Origin: Aliiruegeria sabulilitoris
GTDB taxonomy: Bacteria > Pseudomonadota > Alphaproteobacteria > Rhodobacterales > Rhodobacteraceae
DNA length: 64,000 bases
Reading direction: 5' to 3'
Assembly (NCBI RefSeq): GCF_001558155.1
Contig: NZ_LOAS01000003.1
Span: forward strand, 186,001-250,000
In this document: positions 1-8,084 of the stretch, piece after piece
Numbering within the stretch: position 1 is the first letter of the stretch
Layout of the letters: the number at the start of each line of letters is the position of its first letter
The notes under the pieces: generated by a model
What the model was told of the DNA's origin: nothing
Seen by the model: the letters and a program-made list of their open reading frames with translations, nothing else
Databases searched by the model: none
Position numbers and translations under genes: made by a program

Positions 1-39
1 CTCCGTAAAGAGGGCCCGGTATTCGAGGAGCCAGAGCAG

Positions 40-1191
40 ATGCGGACCTTCATGACCCTTTGTGCGAGTGCATTGGTGTTGGCAGCCTGTGATACAACCG
101 GGCTGGATCTGGATATGCGGGATCTCGGCCAGGGGTTCGACACCACCTCGGCGCTGCAGCCGGTGACCGCGCCGAAACCGCAGCCCGACGCGCGCGGGGT
201 CATATCCTATCCCAGCTACCAAGTTGCCGTGGCGCGCCGTGGCGATACCCCGGCCGATGTGGCCGGCCGGATCGGCATGACGGCCGACGAGCTGGCCCGC
301 TATAATGGTATTCCCGCCGATGCCGTGCTCAACGAGGGCGAAGTGCTGGCCCTGCCGCGCCGCGTGCCCGAGGGCGCTGCGTTGCCGGCCACCGGTGGCG
401 TCGATATCGCGACACTGGCTGGCGATGCCATCAACCGCGCGTCCCCTTCGGCCGCACCCGCCGCGGGGACTATCTCCACCCAGGTGGGCGAGGAGCCGGT
501 GCGCCACAAGGTCGAGGCGGGGGAAACAACCTACTCCATCGCGCGTCTCTATGGCGTATCGGCCAAATCCATTGGCGACTGGAACGGGCTTGGCCCGGAT
601 CTCTCGGTGCGCCAGGGCCAGTACCTGCTGATCCCGGTCGTTGTTGCCCAGCCGGCGAATCCGGAGACCGAAACCTCCACCACCCAGCCCGGCGAGGGTA
701 GCCCGACACCGACGCCGCCGAGCGCCTCCGAGCCGCTTCCCGACGAGGACACCGTGCCGTTGGCCACCGAAACGGCCGAGGCGCCCGGGGTGCCGGAATC
801 GCCCGATCTTGGCGCCGATGCCACCGCCGCAGCCTCCAACAGCGCCCGCATGAGCCTGCCGGTTCAGGGCTCGATCGTCCGCGATTTCCGCAAGGGCAAG
901 AATGACGGGATCGACATTTCCGCCTCCTCCGGCGCGAATGTCTCTGCCGCCGCCGCCGGTACCGTGGCCGCGATAACCGAGGATACCGACCAAGTGCCGA
1001 TCCTGGTGCTGCGCCATGAGGGCGGGTTGCTGACGGTCTATGCCAATGTCGACAATCTGAAGGTCCAGAAAGGCCAGAGCGTGTCGCGCGGGCAGGCCAT
1101 CGCCACCGTGCGCGCCTCCGACAATCCCTATTTGCATTTCGAGGTGCGCGATGGTGTCGAGGCTGTCGATCCGTCCGACTATCTCAAGTAA
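40..1191 (+). CDS. nlpD: NlpD-like LysM/LytM-domain lipoprotein
   Basis: A 383-residue envelope protein. It starts with a lipoprotein signal whose lipobox LAAC places the acylated Cys at residue 17. Two LysM peptidoglycan-binding repeats follow at about 57-107 and 151-199, then a Pro/Thr/Glu-rich linker, then a C-terminal M23/LytM domain (about 275-383). The zinc-site residues look degenerate: Asn288 stands where the first His of HxGxD is expected (NDGID), and Tyr364-Leu-His366 replaces HxH. Such domains in the NlpD/EnvC family activate amidases rather than cut murein themselves, so an activator role in cell separation is inferred. A GAGGAG ribosome site precedes the ATG by about 9 nt. The upstream gene is outside the window. 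Confidence 0.85.
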   Translation: MRTFMTLCASALVLAACDTTGLDLDMRDLGQGFDTTSALQPVTAPKPQPDARGVISYPSYQVAVARRGDTPADVAGRIGMTADELARYNGIPADAVLNEGEVLALPRRVPEGAALPATGGVDIATLAGDAINRASPSAAPAAGTISTQVGEEPVRHKVEAGETTYSIARLYGVSAKSIGDWNGLGPDLSVRQGQYLLIPVVVAQPANPETETSTTQPGEGSPTPTPPSASEPLPDEDTVPLATETAEAPGVPESPDLGADATAAASNSARMSLPVQGSIVRDFRKGKNDGIDISASSGANVSAAAAGTVAAITEDTDQVPILVLRHEGGLLTVYANVDNLKVQKGQSVSRGQAIATVRASDNPYLHFEVRDGVEAVDPSDYLK

Positions 1192-1218
1192 GTGCCCCCG
1201 CGCGTGGTTCATGGTGCG

Positions 1219-1956
1219 ATGAGTGCGACGCACGATCTCGTCCTGATCATCGGCAGCGGCCCCGGCGCACTGCTTTCACGCGACTGGGGCGGGCATCCAT
1301 TCGATGCGGTGGTTGCGATCAACAACGCCTGGCAACTCCGCCCGGATTGGACGCATCACATCTACCCGGAAGATTTTCCGCCCGAACGCCGGCCCGAGGC
1401 GTTGCGGACCGGCCAGCGGGAGGTGCTCTACAGCGCGTATGTGCCGTCGAATAACCGGTTCGGCGGCGTGGTCTATGCCGGGGGCACGATGGCCTTTACC
1501 GCCGCCTACTGGGCGCTGGACGCGCTGCGCCCGCGCGTGCTGGCCTTCATCGGCTGCGACATGGTCTATCCGGCGACGGGCAAGACGCATTTCTATGGCA
1601 CCGGAACCGCCGACCCGCTGCGGGCGGATCCGACGCTGCGCTCGCTGGAAGGCAAGGCGGCGCGGCTCTGGTTCAAGGCGGCGGGGCAGGGATGCGCCTG
1701 CGTGAACCTCTCGCAAGACGAAAGCCGGCTGGTTTTCCCGCGTGCGCAGTTGGCAGGTGTGGAGACGGCTCAATTGCCCGACCTTCCCGACGGCGTCGCC
1801 GAAACCGCCGAACGGCTGGAGCGGGAAACGGATTACACCGTGCCTTCGGGGCGCTATTGGGAACAGGCCGAACGGTTCGATCTGGACCGGATCGACGCGA
1901 TCGACCTCGCCTGGCGGGACGCCTTTGACGCGATGGGGGCGGGCGTCAGATCCTGA
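1219..1956 (+). CDS. Putative glycosyltransferase-like protein (DUF115-like)
   Basis: A 245-residue protein without a confident family name. It opens with a nucleotide-binding-like segment, IIGSGPGALL, followed by a conserved-looking VVAINNAW...RPDWTHH stretch and later GGTMAFTAA and FIGCDMVY. These are reminiscent of DUF115/MAF-type and sialyltransferase-like glycosyltransferases; this is recognition by pattern only. ATG 1219 was preferred over the GTG at 1192, because the GTG directly abuts the preceding stop codon and adds residues that do not resemble the domain. The 3' end overlaps the convergent ATPase gene by 11 bp. Confidence 0.6.
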   Translation: MSATHDLVLIIGSGPGALLSRDWGGHPFDAVVAINNAWQLRPDWTHHIYPEDFPPERRPEALRTGQREVLYSAYVPSNNRFGGVVYAGGTMAFTAAYWALDALRPRVLAFIGCDMVYPATGKTHFYGTGTADPLRADPTLRSLEGKAARLWFKAAGQGCACVNLSQDESRLVFPRAQLAGVETAQLPDLPDGVAETAERLERETDYTVPSGRYWEQAERFDLDRIDAIDLAWRDAFDAMGAGVRS

Positions 1957-2794
1957 CGCCGTGCCGCCCGGCCAGATCGACAAAGAACTGCCACGCCACC
2001 CGTCCCGACCGCGAGCCACGCGTTGCCTGCCACTCGATGGCCTCGGCACGCAGGGTCTCATCGGCGATCTTGAGCCGGTGTGCGGCGCAATAGCCTCGGA
2101 TCATGTCGAGATAGTCGTCCTGCGAACAGGGGTGGAAGCCCAGCCAGAGGCCGAAACGGTCGCTGAGCGATACCTTTTCCTCCACCGCTTCCGAGGGGTT
2201 GATGGCGGAACCGCGTTCGTTCTCGATCATGTCACGCGGCATCAGGTGACGGCGGTTGGAGGTGGCATAGAAGAGAACGTTCTCCGGCCGCCCCTCGATG
2301 CCGCCATCCAGAACCGCCTTGAGCGACTTGTAGTGCTGGTCATCATGGCTGAAGGAGAGGTCGTCGCAGAAAAGCAGGAAACGCCTGTCCGGTGCCGAAC
2401 GCAGAAGCGTCAGCAGCCGTTGCAGCGTCGGCAGGTCTTCGCGTTGCAGCTCCACGATCTTGAGGTCTTCGCCTTCCGCGCGAATTTCGGCATGTACCGC
2501 CTTCACAAGGCTCGATTTTCCCATGCCGCGCGCGCCCCAGAGCAAGGCGTTGTTGGCGGGAAGGCCACGGGCGAACTGGCGCGTGTTTTCCAGCAGGATG
2601 TCACGGGCCCGTTCGATACCGATCAGAAGTGACAGATCCACCCGGCTCACCTCGGCCACCGGCGCGAGCCGGTCGGGCGCTGTCTGCCAGACAAAGGCCT
2701 CGGCGGAGGCAAAATCCGGAGCGGCGGCAGCCGGCGGTGCGATGCGTTCCAGCGCGGCGGCGATACGGTCGAGTTCCTCGGCGGTGAAATCCAT
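1946..2794 (-). CDS. DUF815-type ATP-binding protein
   Basis: A 282-residue AAA-like ATPase with Walker A GARGMGKSS at 87-95 and a Walker B-like FLLFCDDLSF at 139-148, matching the DUF815 family found in many bacteria. No substrate is established. The ATG overlaps the tatC stop in an ATGA, so it is translated with the Tat operon and is its last gene. Linkage to Tat suggests an envelope or export-related role, but that is context only. The gene ends 11 bp inside the convergent upstream gene. Confidence 0.8.
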   Translation of the reverse strand: MDFTAEELDRIAAALERIAPPAAAAPDFASAEAFVWQTAPDRLAPVAEVSRVDLSLLIGIERARDILLENTRQFARGLPANNALLWGARGMGKSSLVKAVHAEIRAEGEDLKIVELQREDLPTLQRLLTLLRSAPDRRFLLFCDDLSFSHDDQHYKSLKAVLDGGIEGRPENVLFYATSNRRHLMPRDMIENERGSAINPSEAVEEKVSLSDRFGLWLGFHPCSQDDYLDMIRGYCAAHRLKIADETLRAEAIEWQATRGSRSGRVAWQFFVDLAGRHGVRI

Positions 2795-3678
2795 CAGGCC
2801 GTCTCTTTGTCTTCCTCGTCGTCATCATCCATGAGGCCCATTTCGCGCAGCTCGTCATTGCGCTTTTTCTCGACGCGGGCGACCAGCAGGATCGAGACCT
2901 CGTAGAGCGAATAGACCACCACGAAGAGGATAATCTGGGTGATGACATCGGGCGGCGTCACAAGGGCGGCGAGCACCAGGATGCCGACGATTGCGTATTT
3001 TCGGACATTGCGCAGACCCTCGACCGAGACCAGCCCGGCCTTGCCCATCAGGGTCAGCAGGACGGGAAGCTGGAAGCAGAGGCCGAAGGCGATGATGAAT
3101 TTCAGCGACAGGTCGAGGCTCTCGCGGACCGAGCCGAGAAAGACGGTGCGCAGCTCTGCGTTTTCCACATCCGCGGGGATGTTCTCGCCCGTGAGTATGG
3201 CGGCCAGCGCGGGGATCGCGTCGGAGAAGCCGATGAAGAAGTTCATTGCCAGCGGGGTGACGATGAAATGCGCGAAGGCGGCGCCCATCGTGAACAGGAC
3301 CGGCGAGGCCACGAGGAAGGGCAGGAAGGCGTTCTTTTCGGACTTGTAGAGGCCGGGCGCGACGAAGCGCCAGAGCTGGTAGCCGATATAGGGGAAGGAC
3401 AACGCCAGGCCGAAGATCATCGAGATCCGGATCAGGACGAAGAATTTCTCCTGCGGCGCGGTGAAGATGAGCTGCGGATTCTCGCCACGTGCACGCAGGA
3501 TCTGGGCGATCGGCTCTACGAGGAAGTTGAGGATCGGCTCGGCCACGGTGAAGCACAGGATCATGGCCACGGTAAAGGCCAGCACGGAGCGGATAAGCCG
3601 CGTGCGCAACTCCGCCAGGTGCTCGATCAGCGGGGCGGAACTATCTTCGATGTCGTCGGCTTCGGGGCGGTCGCTCAT
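2794..3678 (-). CDS. tatC: Twin-arginine translocase subunit TatC
   Basis: A 294-residue polytopic inner-membrane protein that recognises twin-arginine signal peptides with TatB. The N-terminal signature APLIEHLAELRTRLIRS and about six hydrophobic helices are visible, with a charged C-terminal tail rich in Asp/Glu. A longer reading frame extends upstream, but the added 41 residues are a Pro/Arg-rich shadow of tatB, so the ATG at 3678 was chosen; it lies 10 nt after the tatB stop. The operon order is tatA, tatB, tatC, then the DUF815 ATPase. Confidence 0.97.
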   Translation of the reverse strand: MSDRPEADDIEDSSAPLIEHLAELRTRLIRSVLAFTVAMILCFTVAEPILNFLVEPIAQILRARGENPQLIFTAPQEKFFVLIRISMIFGLALSFPYIGYQLWRFVAPGLYKSEKNAFLPFLVASPVLFTMGAAFAHFIVTPLAMNFFIGFSDAIPALAAILTGENIPADVENAELRTVFLGSVRESLDLSLKFIIAFGLCFQLPVLLTLMGKAGLVSVEGLRNVRKYAIVGILVLAALVTPPDVITQIILFVVVYSLYEVSILLVARVEKKRNDELREMGLMDDDDEEDKETA

Positions 3679-3688
3679 GCGGGTCAGC

Positions 3689-4183
3689 TCATGCCTTGGG
3701 GGTGTCGGCCTCAGGCGCCTTGGCGGCGGCCTGGGCCGCTTCGGCCTCGGCGCGGGCGGCAGCCTCGGCTTCGAGCCGCGCAGTGGCCTTGGCGGCAGCA
3801 CTTTCGCGGATCTTGCGGGCGGCCTCGGCGCGTTCCTCGGTCAGTTTCTGGGTTTCGGGGCCTCGGGCGGGCTTGGTTGCGGCTTCGTCGGCAACCTCGT
3901 CATCTTCTCCGAATGGGTCGAAGTCGAGATCGGCGGCATCTTTCAGCGCGTCCATCCCCATGGATTTCGGATCGGTCGCCTTCTTGAGATCCTTGGCGAT
4001 ATCCTTGACGCCGGCCTCGTCGGCGGCATCCTCCATTGCGCGGGTGAAATCGCGCGCCATCGCGCGCAGCCGCGCCGTGAACTTGCCCAGCGTGCGGAAC
4101 ATCACCGGCAGGTCCTTCGGGCCCACCACGATCAGCGCCACGATGCCGATCAAAAGCAGTTCGGTCCATCCGAGATCAAGCAT
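3689..4183 (-). CDS. tatB: Sec-independent translocase protein TatB
   Basis: A 164-residue protein starting MLDLGWTELLLIGIVALIVV, the TatB membrane anchor, followed by the GPKDLP hinge and an amphipathic helix. The long C-terminal tail is Ala/Glu-rich (likely helical) and variable, as usual for TatB. It forms the receptor complex with TatC. The gene sits between tatA and tatC on the same strand, with 45 nt to tatA. Confidence 0.95.
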   Translation of the reverse strand: MLDLGWTELLLIGIVALIVVGPKDLPVMFRTLGKFTARLRAMARDFTRAMEDAADEAGVKDIAKDLKKATDPKSMGMDALKDAADLDFDPFGEDDEVADEAATKPARGPETQKLTEERAEAARKIRESAAAKATARLEAEAAARAEAEAAQAAAKAPEADTPKA

Positions 4184-4228
4184 CGCCTGTCAGCCTCGTT
4201 TGCATTCCCGTGCCCGGCAAGGCCAGTA

Positions 4229-4471
4229 TCAGGCCTTGTCTTTCTCGGCGGTCTCTTCGGGGGCAGCGTCCATCGATTCCGGAGTAACATCGAGCGCGGC
4301 CTCGGCCTTTTCCTTCTCGATCTCTTCCTTGCCCTCGCTCACGCCCCTCTTGAAGGCGGTGATGCCCTTGCCGACCTCACCCATCAGCGAGGAGACCTTG
4401 CCTCGCCCGAAGAGCACGATGACGACCACGGCGATCAGCAGCAGGCCCATGGGGCCGATATTGTTCAGCAT
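4229..4471 (-). CDS. tatA: Sec-independent translocase protein TatA
   Basis: An 80-residue pore-forming Tat component with a single N-terminal membrane helix (GLLLIAVVVIVLFG), the FGRGK hinge, and an amphipathic helix followed by an acidic tail. It is the first gene of the Tat operon; its promoter should lie in the 4472-4820 gap. Size and architecture are typical of TatA/E. Confidence 0.95.
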   Translation of the reverse strand: MLNNIGPMGLLLIAVVVIVLFGRGKVSSLMGEVGKGITAFKRGVSEGKEEIEKEKAEAALDVTPESMDAAPEETAEKDKA

Positions 4472-4820
4472 TCCTTTTCTCCCTGACTTCGGACCACGGC
4501 AACGGGCCCGGCTGTCGCAAACTTTCCGCTTCTGGATTTACTTATGGGTTTCAGCCGGCAGAGCAAAGCCCCAAACGCGCCAAAGGGATGAATTTTTCTT
4601 GCGGTAAGGGGCGCATAATTGAAACGGAATTGCGTAGTTCTGGGTATTTTGGCCGGCGGATTTGAAAATTCCATCCCTGCTGTGCGAATCCGGGGGGCTG
4701 CTGCCGGGCAGAGCCCGAGCGGCGGTGACGTCGCTGGCACGGCGGGGAACGTCGTGGAATTCGAGGGCGTTTGCAGGCTGCATATCGGCTTTCGGAAGTG
4801 GCTCTCGACTTGCAGTGGGC
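4472..4820. other. Intergenic region upstream of tatA
   Basis: A 349-bp gap between the tatA start and the stop of the AI-2E permease gene. No reading frame here looks like a gene. It must hold the tat promoter (the 4472-4650 part is relatively AT-rich), and 4655-4722 resembles a degenerate copy of the window-wide intergenic repeat. Confidence 0.6.
4655..4722 (-). repeat. Degenerate copy of intergenic repeat (R0)
   Basis: Read on the minus strand, this stretch has a hairpin CGGGCTCTGCCCG, then CCCCCCGGAT, and ends in AAATCCGCCGGCC. These are the same landmarks in the same order as the clearer copies elsewhere in the window, but heavily diverged. It lies downstream of the AI-2E permease stop. 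Confidence 0.4.
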
Positions 4821-5924
4821 TCAGATGTTCGCAGCCTGATCGTCGTCACTTGCCTGTGGGGTGAGCACAGATTCGGACAGCGTGGTCCAGATCGTCACGA
4901 AGAGACCCGCCACGACCGGGCCGAGGATCAGCCCCACCGCACCGAACATGCCCAGGCCTCCGAAAGTGCTGACGAGGATCAGGATGTCATGCATCTGCGT
5001 ATCCCGGCCCACGAGGATCGGGCGCAGTATATTGTCGATCGTCGTCACCACGAGGCCGGCCCAGAGAGCAAGCCCGATGGCGGCGCCGGATTGGCCGATG
5101 GCGGCGAGATAGACCACGCCGATAGCCAGAACGAGGCTCGGGCCGATGCCGGGAATGATCGAGACGATGCCCATGACCACGCCCCAGAAGGTGGCCCCCT
5201 GTATGCCGGCGAAGAAGAATCCGATTCCGCCCAGCACGCCCTGGACCACCCCGATCACCAGTGTGCCCTTGATTGTGGCGCGGCTGACGGAGACGGCGCG
5301 GTCCGCGATCTTGCGCTGCGTGGCCGGTGTCAGCCCGGTGAAGCGCAGGATCTGTTTCATGACCGGCGTCTCCATCTGCAGGAAGAAGAAGAGCGCGTAG
5401 AGGAAGATGAAGGTGTCGAGGAAGAAGAGCGCCGTGCCGCGGGTCAGCTGGGAAAGCGTGCTCACCGTATAGCGGGCAAGCGCGGTGACCAGATCGGCGA
5501 TCTTGTTGGCGATCTCGGGGCCAAGATCGTCGAGACTGTCCTGATAGGGCACCCAGTCGGGGATCGTCACGCTGGCCCCGTTTTCGGTCACCGAGTTGAC
5601 GATATTGACAATGGAACGGGAGAGGGCAAATGCCTGCTCGGCCGCCATGGAGGCGATGAACACGACCGGAATAATCACCAGCACGACGATCAGGACAACA
5701 GTCACAGCGGCAGCCAGGTTGCGCCGGCCCCACAACGTCGCGCGAATGCGCCGGAAAAGCGGGCGGGACAGTTCCGCCACGATTGCCGCCATGATGAGCG
5801 AGATCAGGAAGGATTTGATCATGCCGAAGAACATCAGCGTGATCAGCGCCGTTACCAGGATCAGGGCGGACCAGCGAAGCGTGTCCGGGTTGGGAAAGGA
5901 TGGTCTATTGGCAGGGTCGGACAT
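4821..5924 (-). CDS. AI-2E (PerM) family transporter
   Basis: A 367-residue membrane protein with the AI-2E/UPF0118 layout: two N-terminal hydrophobic helices (about 19-50), a further helix near 70-95, an extracytoplasmic middle region, and a C-terminal block of helices containing the family-like GIGPSLVLAIGVVYL and LVVTTIDNILRP segments. Members export small solutes or peptides; the substrate cannot be told from sequence. It appears to be a single-gene unit, with intergenic repeat copies on both sides. Confidence 0.88.
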   Translation of the reverse strand: MSDPANRPSFPNPDTLRWSALILVTALITLMFFGMIKSFLISLIMAAIVAELSRPLFRRIRATLWGRRNLAAAVTVVLIVVLVIIPVVFIASMAAEQAFALSRSIVNIVNSVTENGASVTIPDWVPYQDSLDDLGPEIANKIADLVTALARYTVSTLSQLTRGTALFFLDTFIFLYALFFFLQMETPVMKQILRFTGLTPATQRKIADRAVSVSRATIKGTLVIGVVQGVLGGIGFFFAGIQGATFWGVVMGIVSIIPGIGPSLVLAIGVVYLAAIGQSGAAIGLALWAGLVVTTIDNILRPILVGRDTQMHDILILVSTFGGLGMFGAVGLILGPVVAGLFVTIWTTLSESVLTPQASDDDQAANI

Positions 5925-5980
5925 GCGGCCTCCGGCGTTGCCGCAATCCTAGGTCGAAATGCGTGGCAGAAGAAGCCCCT

Positions 5981-6070
5981 GGATATTTCCGGTCAGAAGA
6001 TGAAAGAGCGCCCCTAACAGTTTCTTCTGGCTGAAAATATCCCCGCCGGAGGCACGATACGCAGGATCAT
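5981..6070 (+). repeat. Intergenic palindromic repeat copy (R1)
   Basis: The left arm GGATATTTCCGGTCAGAAG (5981-5999) faces the right arm CTTCTGGCTGAAAATATCC (6024-6042), forming a long imperfect inverted repeat. It is followed by the shared tail CCGCCGGAGGCACGATAC and GGATCAT. The G-rich left module found in the full copies is absent. It is located between the mmsB stop and the AI-2E permease start. Confidence 0.8.
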
Positions 6071-6144
6071 TCGCGCGCAATGCGCGAGCCCGGCAATTGG
6101 CATGACGCTCCTCCAAGGCACGTAGACCACCTGTCTCGGGGGGA

Positions 6145-7020
6145 CTACTTCGAACGCGCGCGGTGTGCGAAGCGTGGCAGCATTGCCGAGAAATCCTTTC
6201 CCGCGCCGTCCTCGCGCTCCACGAAAGACTCGTAAAGCGCGGTTGCTGCCTCTCCCAACGGGGTGTCGGCATCCGCCATCTCCGCGGCCTGTTGGCTCAG
6301 GCGCAGGTCTTTCAGCATCAATTCGGAGGCAAAGCCGGGCCGATAGTCGTTATCGGCGGGCGATTGCGGCCCGACGCCCGGCGCGGGGCAATAGGCGTTC
6401 ATGACCCAGGAATAGCCCGAGGAGGTCGAGACGACGTCGAACATCTTCTGCCGGTCGAGGCCCAGCTTGTCGGCCAGCGCGAAGGCCTCGCAGGTGCCGA
6501 TCATGGTGATGCCGAGGATCATGTTGTTGCAGATCTTGGCTGCCTGTCCGGCCCCGGCCTCGCCGCAATGCACGGCCTTCTGGCCCATCACGTCGAAAAG
6601 CGGCGCGACGCGGGCGAAGGCTCTGGGCGTGCCGCCGGCCATGAAGGTGAGCGTGCCAGCGGCCGCGCCGCCGACCCCGCCCGAAACGGGCGCATCGACT
6701 GCGTCGAGCCCGGCCACGGTGGCCGCGTCCGCGACCGCGCGGGCGCTTTCGACATCCACGGTGGAGCAGTCGAGATGCACCGCGCCAGGGTCCATCGCGG
6801 GGTGGATCTGCTCAGCCACGGCGCGCAGGATCGCGCCATTGGGCAGCATGGTCACGACCACATCGGCGCCGGCAACGGCTTCCTCGGCGCTTTCGGCTTT
6901 CGCGACACCGTCGGGGCAGGGAGCGGCGAGGTCGAACCCCACCACCTCGTGCCCGGCCGCCGCCAGGTTGGCCGCCATCGGCGCGCCCATATTTCCCAGT
7001 CCGATAAATCCGACCTTCAT
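6145..7020 (-). CDS. mmsB: 3-hydroxyisobutyrate dehydrogenase
   Basis: A 291-residue NAD-dependent dehydrogenase of valine degradation that converts 3-hydroxyisobutyrate to methylmalonate semialdehyde. The N-terminal Rossmann motif GFIGLGNMG, the substrate segment DAPVSGGVGGA and the catalytic-Lys region GAGQAAKICNN are all visible. It is the last gene of a run (acyl-CoA dehydrogenase, enoyl-CoA hydratase-like, mmsB) joined by 4-bp overlaps, and mmsA lies just upstream. Together these cover isobutyryl-CoA to propionyl-CoA. Confidence 0.93.
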   Translation of the reverse strand: MKVGFIGLGNMGAPMAANLAAAGHEVVGFDLAAPCPDGVAKAESAEEAVAGADVVVTMLPNGAILRAVAEQIHPAMDPGAVHLDCSTVDVESARAVADAATVAGLDAVDAPVSGGVGGAAAGTLTFMAGGTPRAFARVAPLFDVMGQKAVHCGEAGAGQAAKICNNMILGITMIGTCEAFALADKLGLDRQKMFDVVSTSSGYSWVMNAYCPAPGVGPQSPADNDYRPGFASELMLKDLRLSQQAAEMADADTPLGEAATALYESFVEREDGAGKDFSAMLPRFAHRARSK

Positions 7021-8084
7021 GGCATGTCCTCCCCCGCCTGTTCGTCCTGTCCGTCGTCAAATGTGAGTGCGTCGCCCCCGAGCGGCAACAGCATCCGGCT
7101 CACCATGGCGCTGTCCACCTCGTCGAGGGAGTGGCGCCAATTCGGGCTGCGATCCTTGTCGATGATCGCGGCGCGGATGCCTTCGAGAAAATCGGACTGC
7201 TCCATCGCCCGGTGCGTGAAACGGTATTCCAGACCGAGTGCCTGCCGGATAGTCGATGTCTCGCCAAGCCGGTGCGCCATCTCCACGGCACAGGCCATTG
7301 CCAGAGGCGAGTTCCGCTCCAGTGTCGCCAGCGTTTCGGTTGCGAAGTCGCTCCCCGCGCTTCGCAGAGAACGCAGAATGTCGCCCAGCGTTTCGCCCGC
7401 AAAATGGGTGTCGATCTCGTCGCGCAACGCCGGGAGTTTCCCTTCAGGCGGCGTCGCGGCGGCGGCGTCGATGAGCGTCCAGTCGCCGCTTTCTTCCAAC
7501 GCGGCGATCAATTCAGGCCACTTGTCAAACGGAACGAAGTAATCGGCAAACCCGGCCAGGATCGCGTCCCCTGGCCCCATGCGCGTGCCGGTCGTGCCGA
7601 GATATTCCCCGAGCCGCCCCGGGGCGCGGCCGAGGATCAGCGAACCACCAACATCCGGTATCAACCCGATGCCGCATTCGGGCATGGCGATACGGCTGTT
7701 CTCGCAGACAACGCGGTGTGAGCCGTGGCAGCCAATGCCGACGCCGCCGCCCATGGTATAGCCCTGCAGGAAGGAGGCCACGGGTTTCGGGAACTCGAAC
7801 AGCCGCGCGTTCAATCGGTATTCGTCCTGCCAGAAGCGGCGGCCATAATCGTAGTCGCCCGCGGTGCCGGTGGCATACATCTCGGCAATATCGCCGCCGG
7901 CGCAGAAGGCCTTTTCGCCCTCGGCATCGAGAACGATCATGGCGACCGTGTCATCCTCGGCCCAGTCTTTCAGCGCCGCGTCGATGGCGCGACACATCTC
8001 ATAGGTGAGCGCGTTGAGCGCCTTGGGCCGGGTGAGCGTGATGCGCCCCGTCCGGCCCTGTTTGCGAATTGAGATATCGCTCAT
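7017..8084 (-). CDS. 3-hydroxyisobutyryl-CoA hydrolase-like enoyl-CoA hydratase family protein
   Basis: A 355-residue crotonase-fold protein. The N-terminal oxyanion-hole segment AFCAGGDIAEMY and GYTMGGGVGIGCHG are typical. The length of about 350 residues with an added C-terminal half matches 3-hydroxyisobutyryl-CoA hydrolases rather than short enoyl-CoA hydratases. In valine breakdown it releases 3-hydroxyisobutyrate, the substrate of the downstream mmsB product. Both ends overlap neighbouring genes by 4 bp, indicating translational coupling. Confidence 0.88.
   Translation of the reverse strand: MSDISIRKQGRTGRITLTRPKALNALTYEMCRAIDAALKDWAEDDTVAMIVLDAEGEKAFCAGGDIAEMYATGTAGDYDYGRRFWQDEYRLNARLFEFPKPVASFLQGYTMGGGVGIGCHGSHRVVCENSRIAMPECGIGLIPDVGGSLILGRAPGRLGEYLGTTGTRMGPGDAILAGFADYFVPFDKWPELIAALEESGDWTLIDAAAATPPEGKLPALRDEIDTHFAGETLGDILRSLRSAGSDFATETLATLERNSPLAMACAVEMAHRLGETSTIRQALGLEYRFTHRAMEQSDFLEGIRAAIIDKDRSPNWRHSLDEVDSAMVSRMLLPLGGDALTFDDGQDEQAGEDMP

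Noticed and set aside
1-39. 3' end of an upstream gene (possibly pcm, by usual synteny)
   Set aside because: Only 39 bases are available; a TAA in one frame at 6-8 is compatible with a gene end but cannot be supported.
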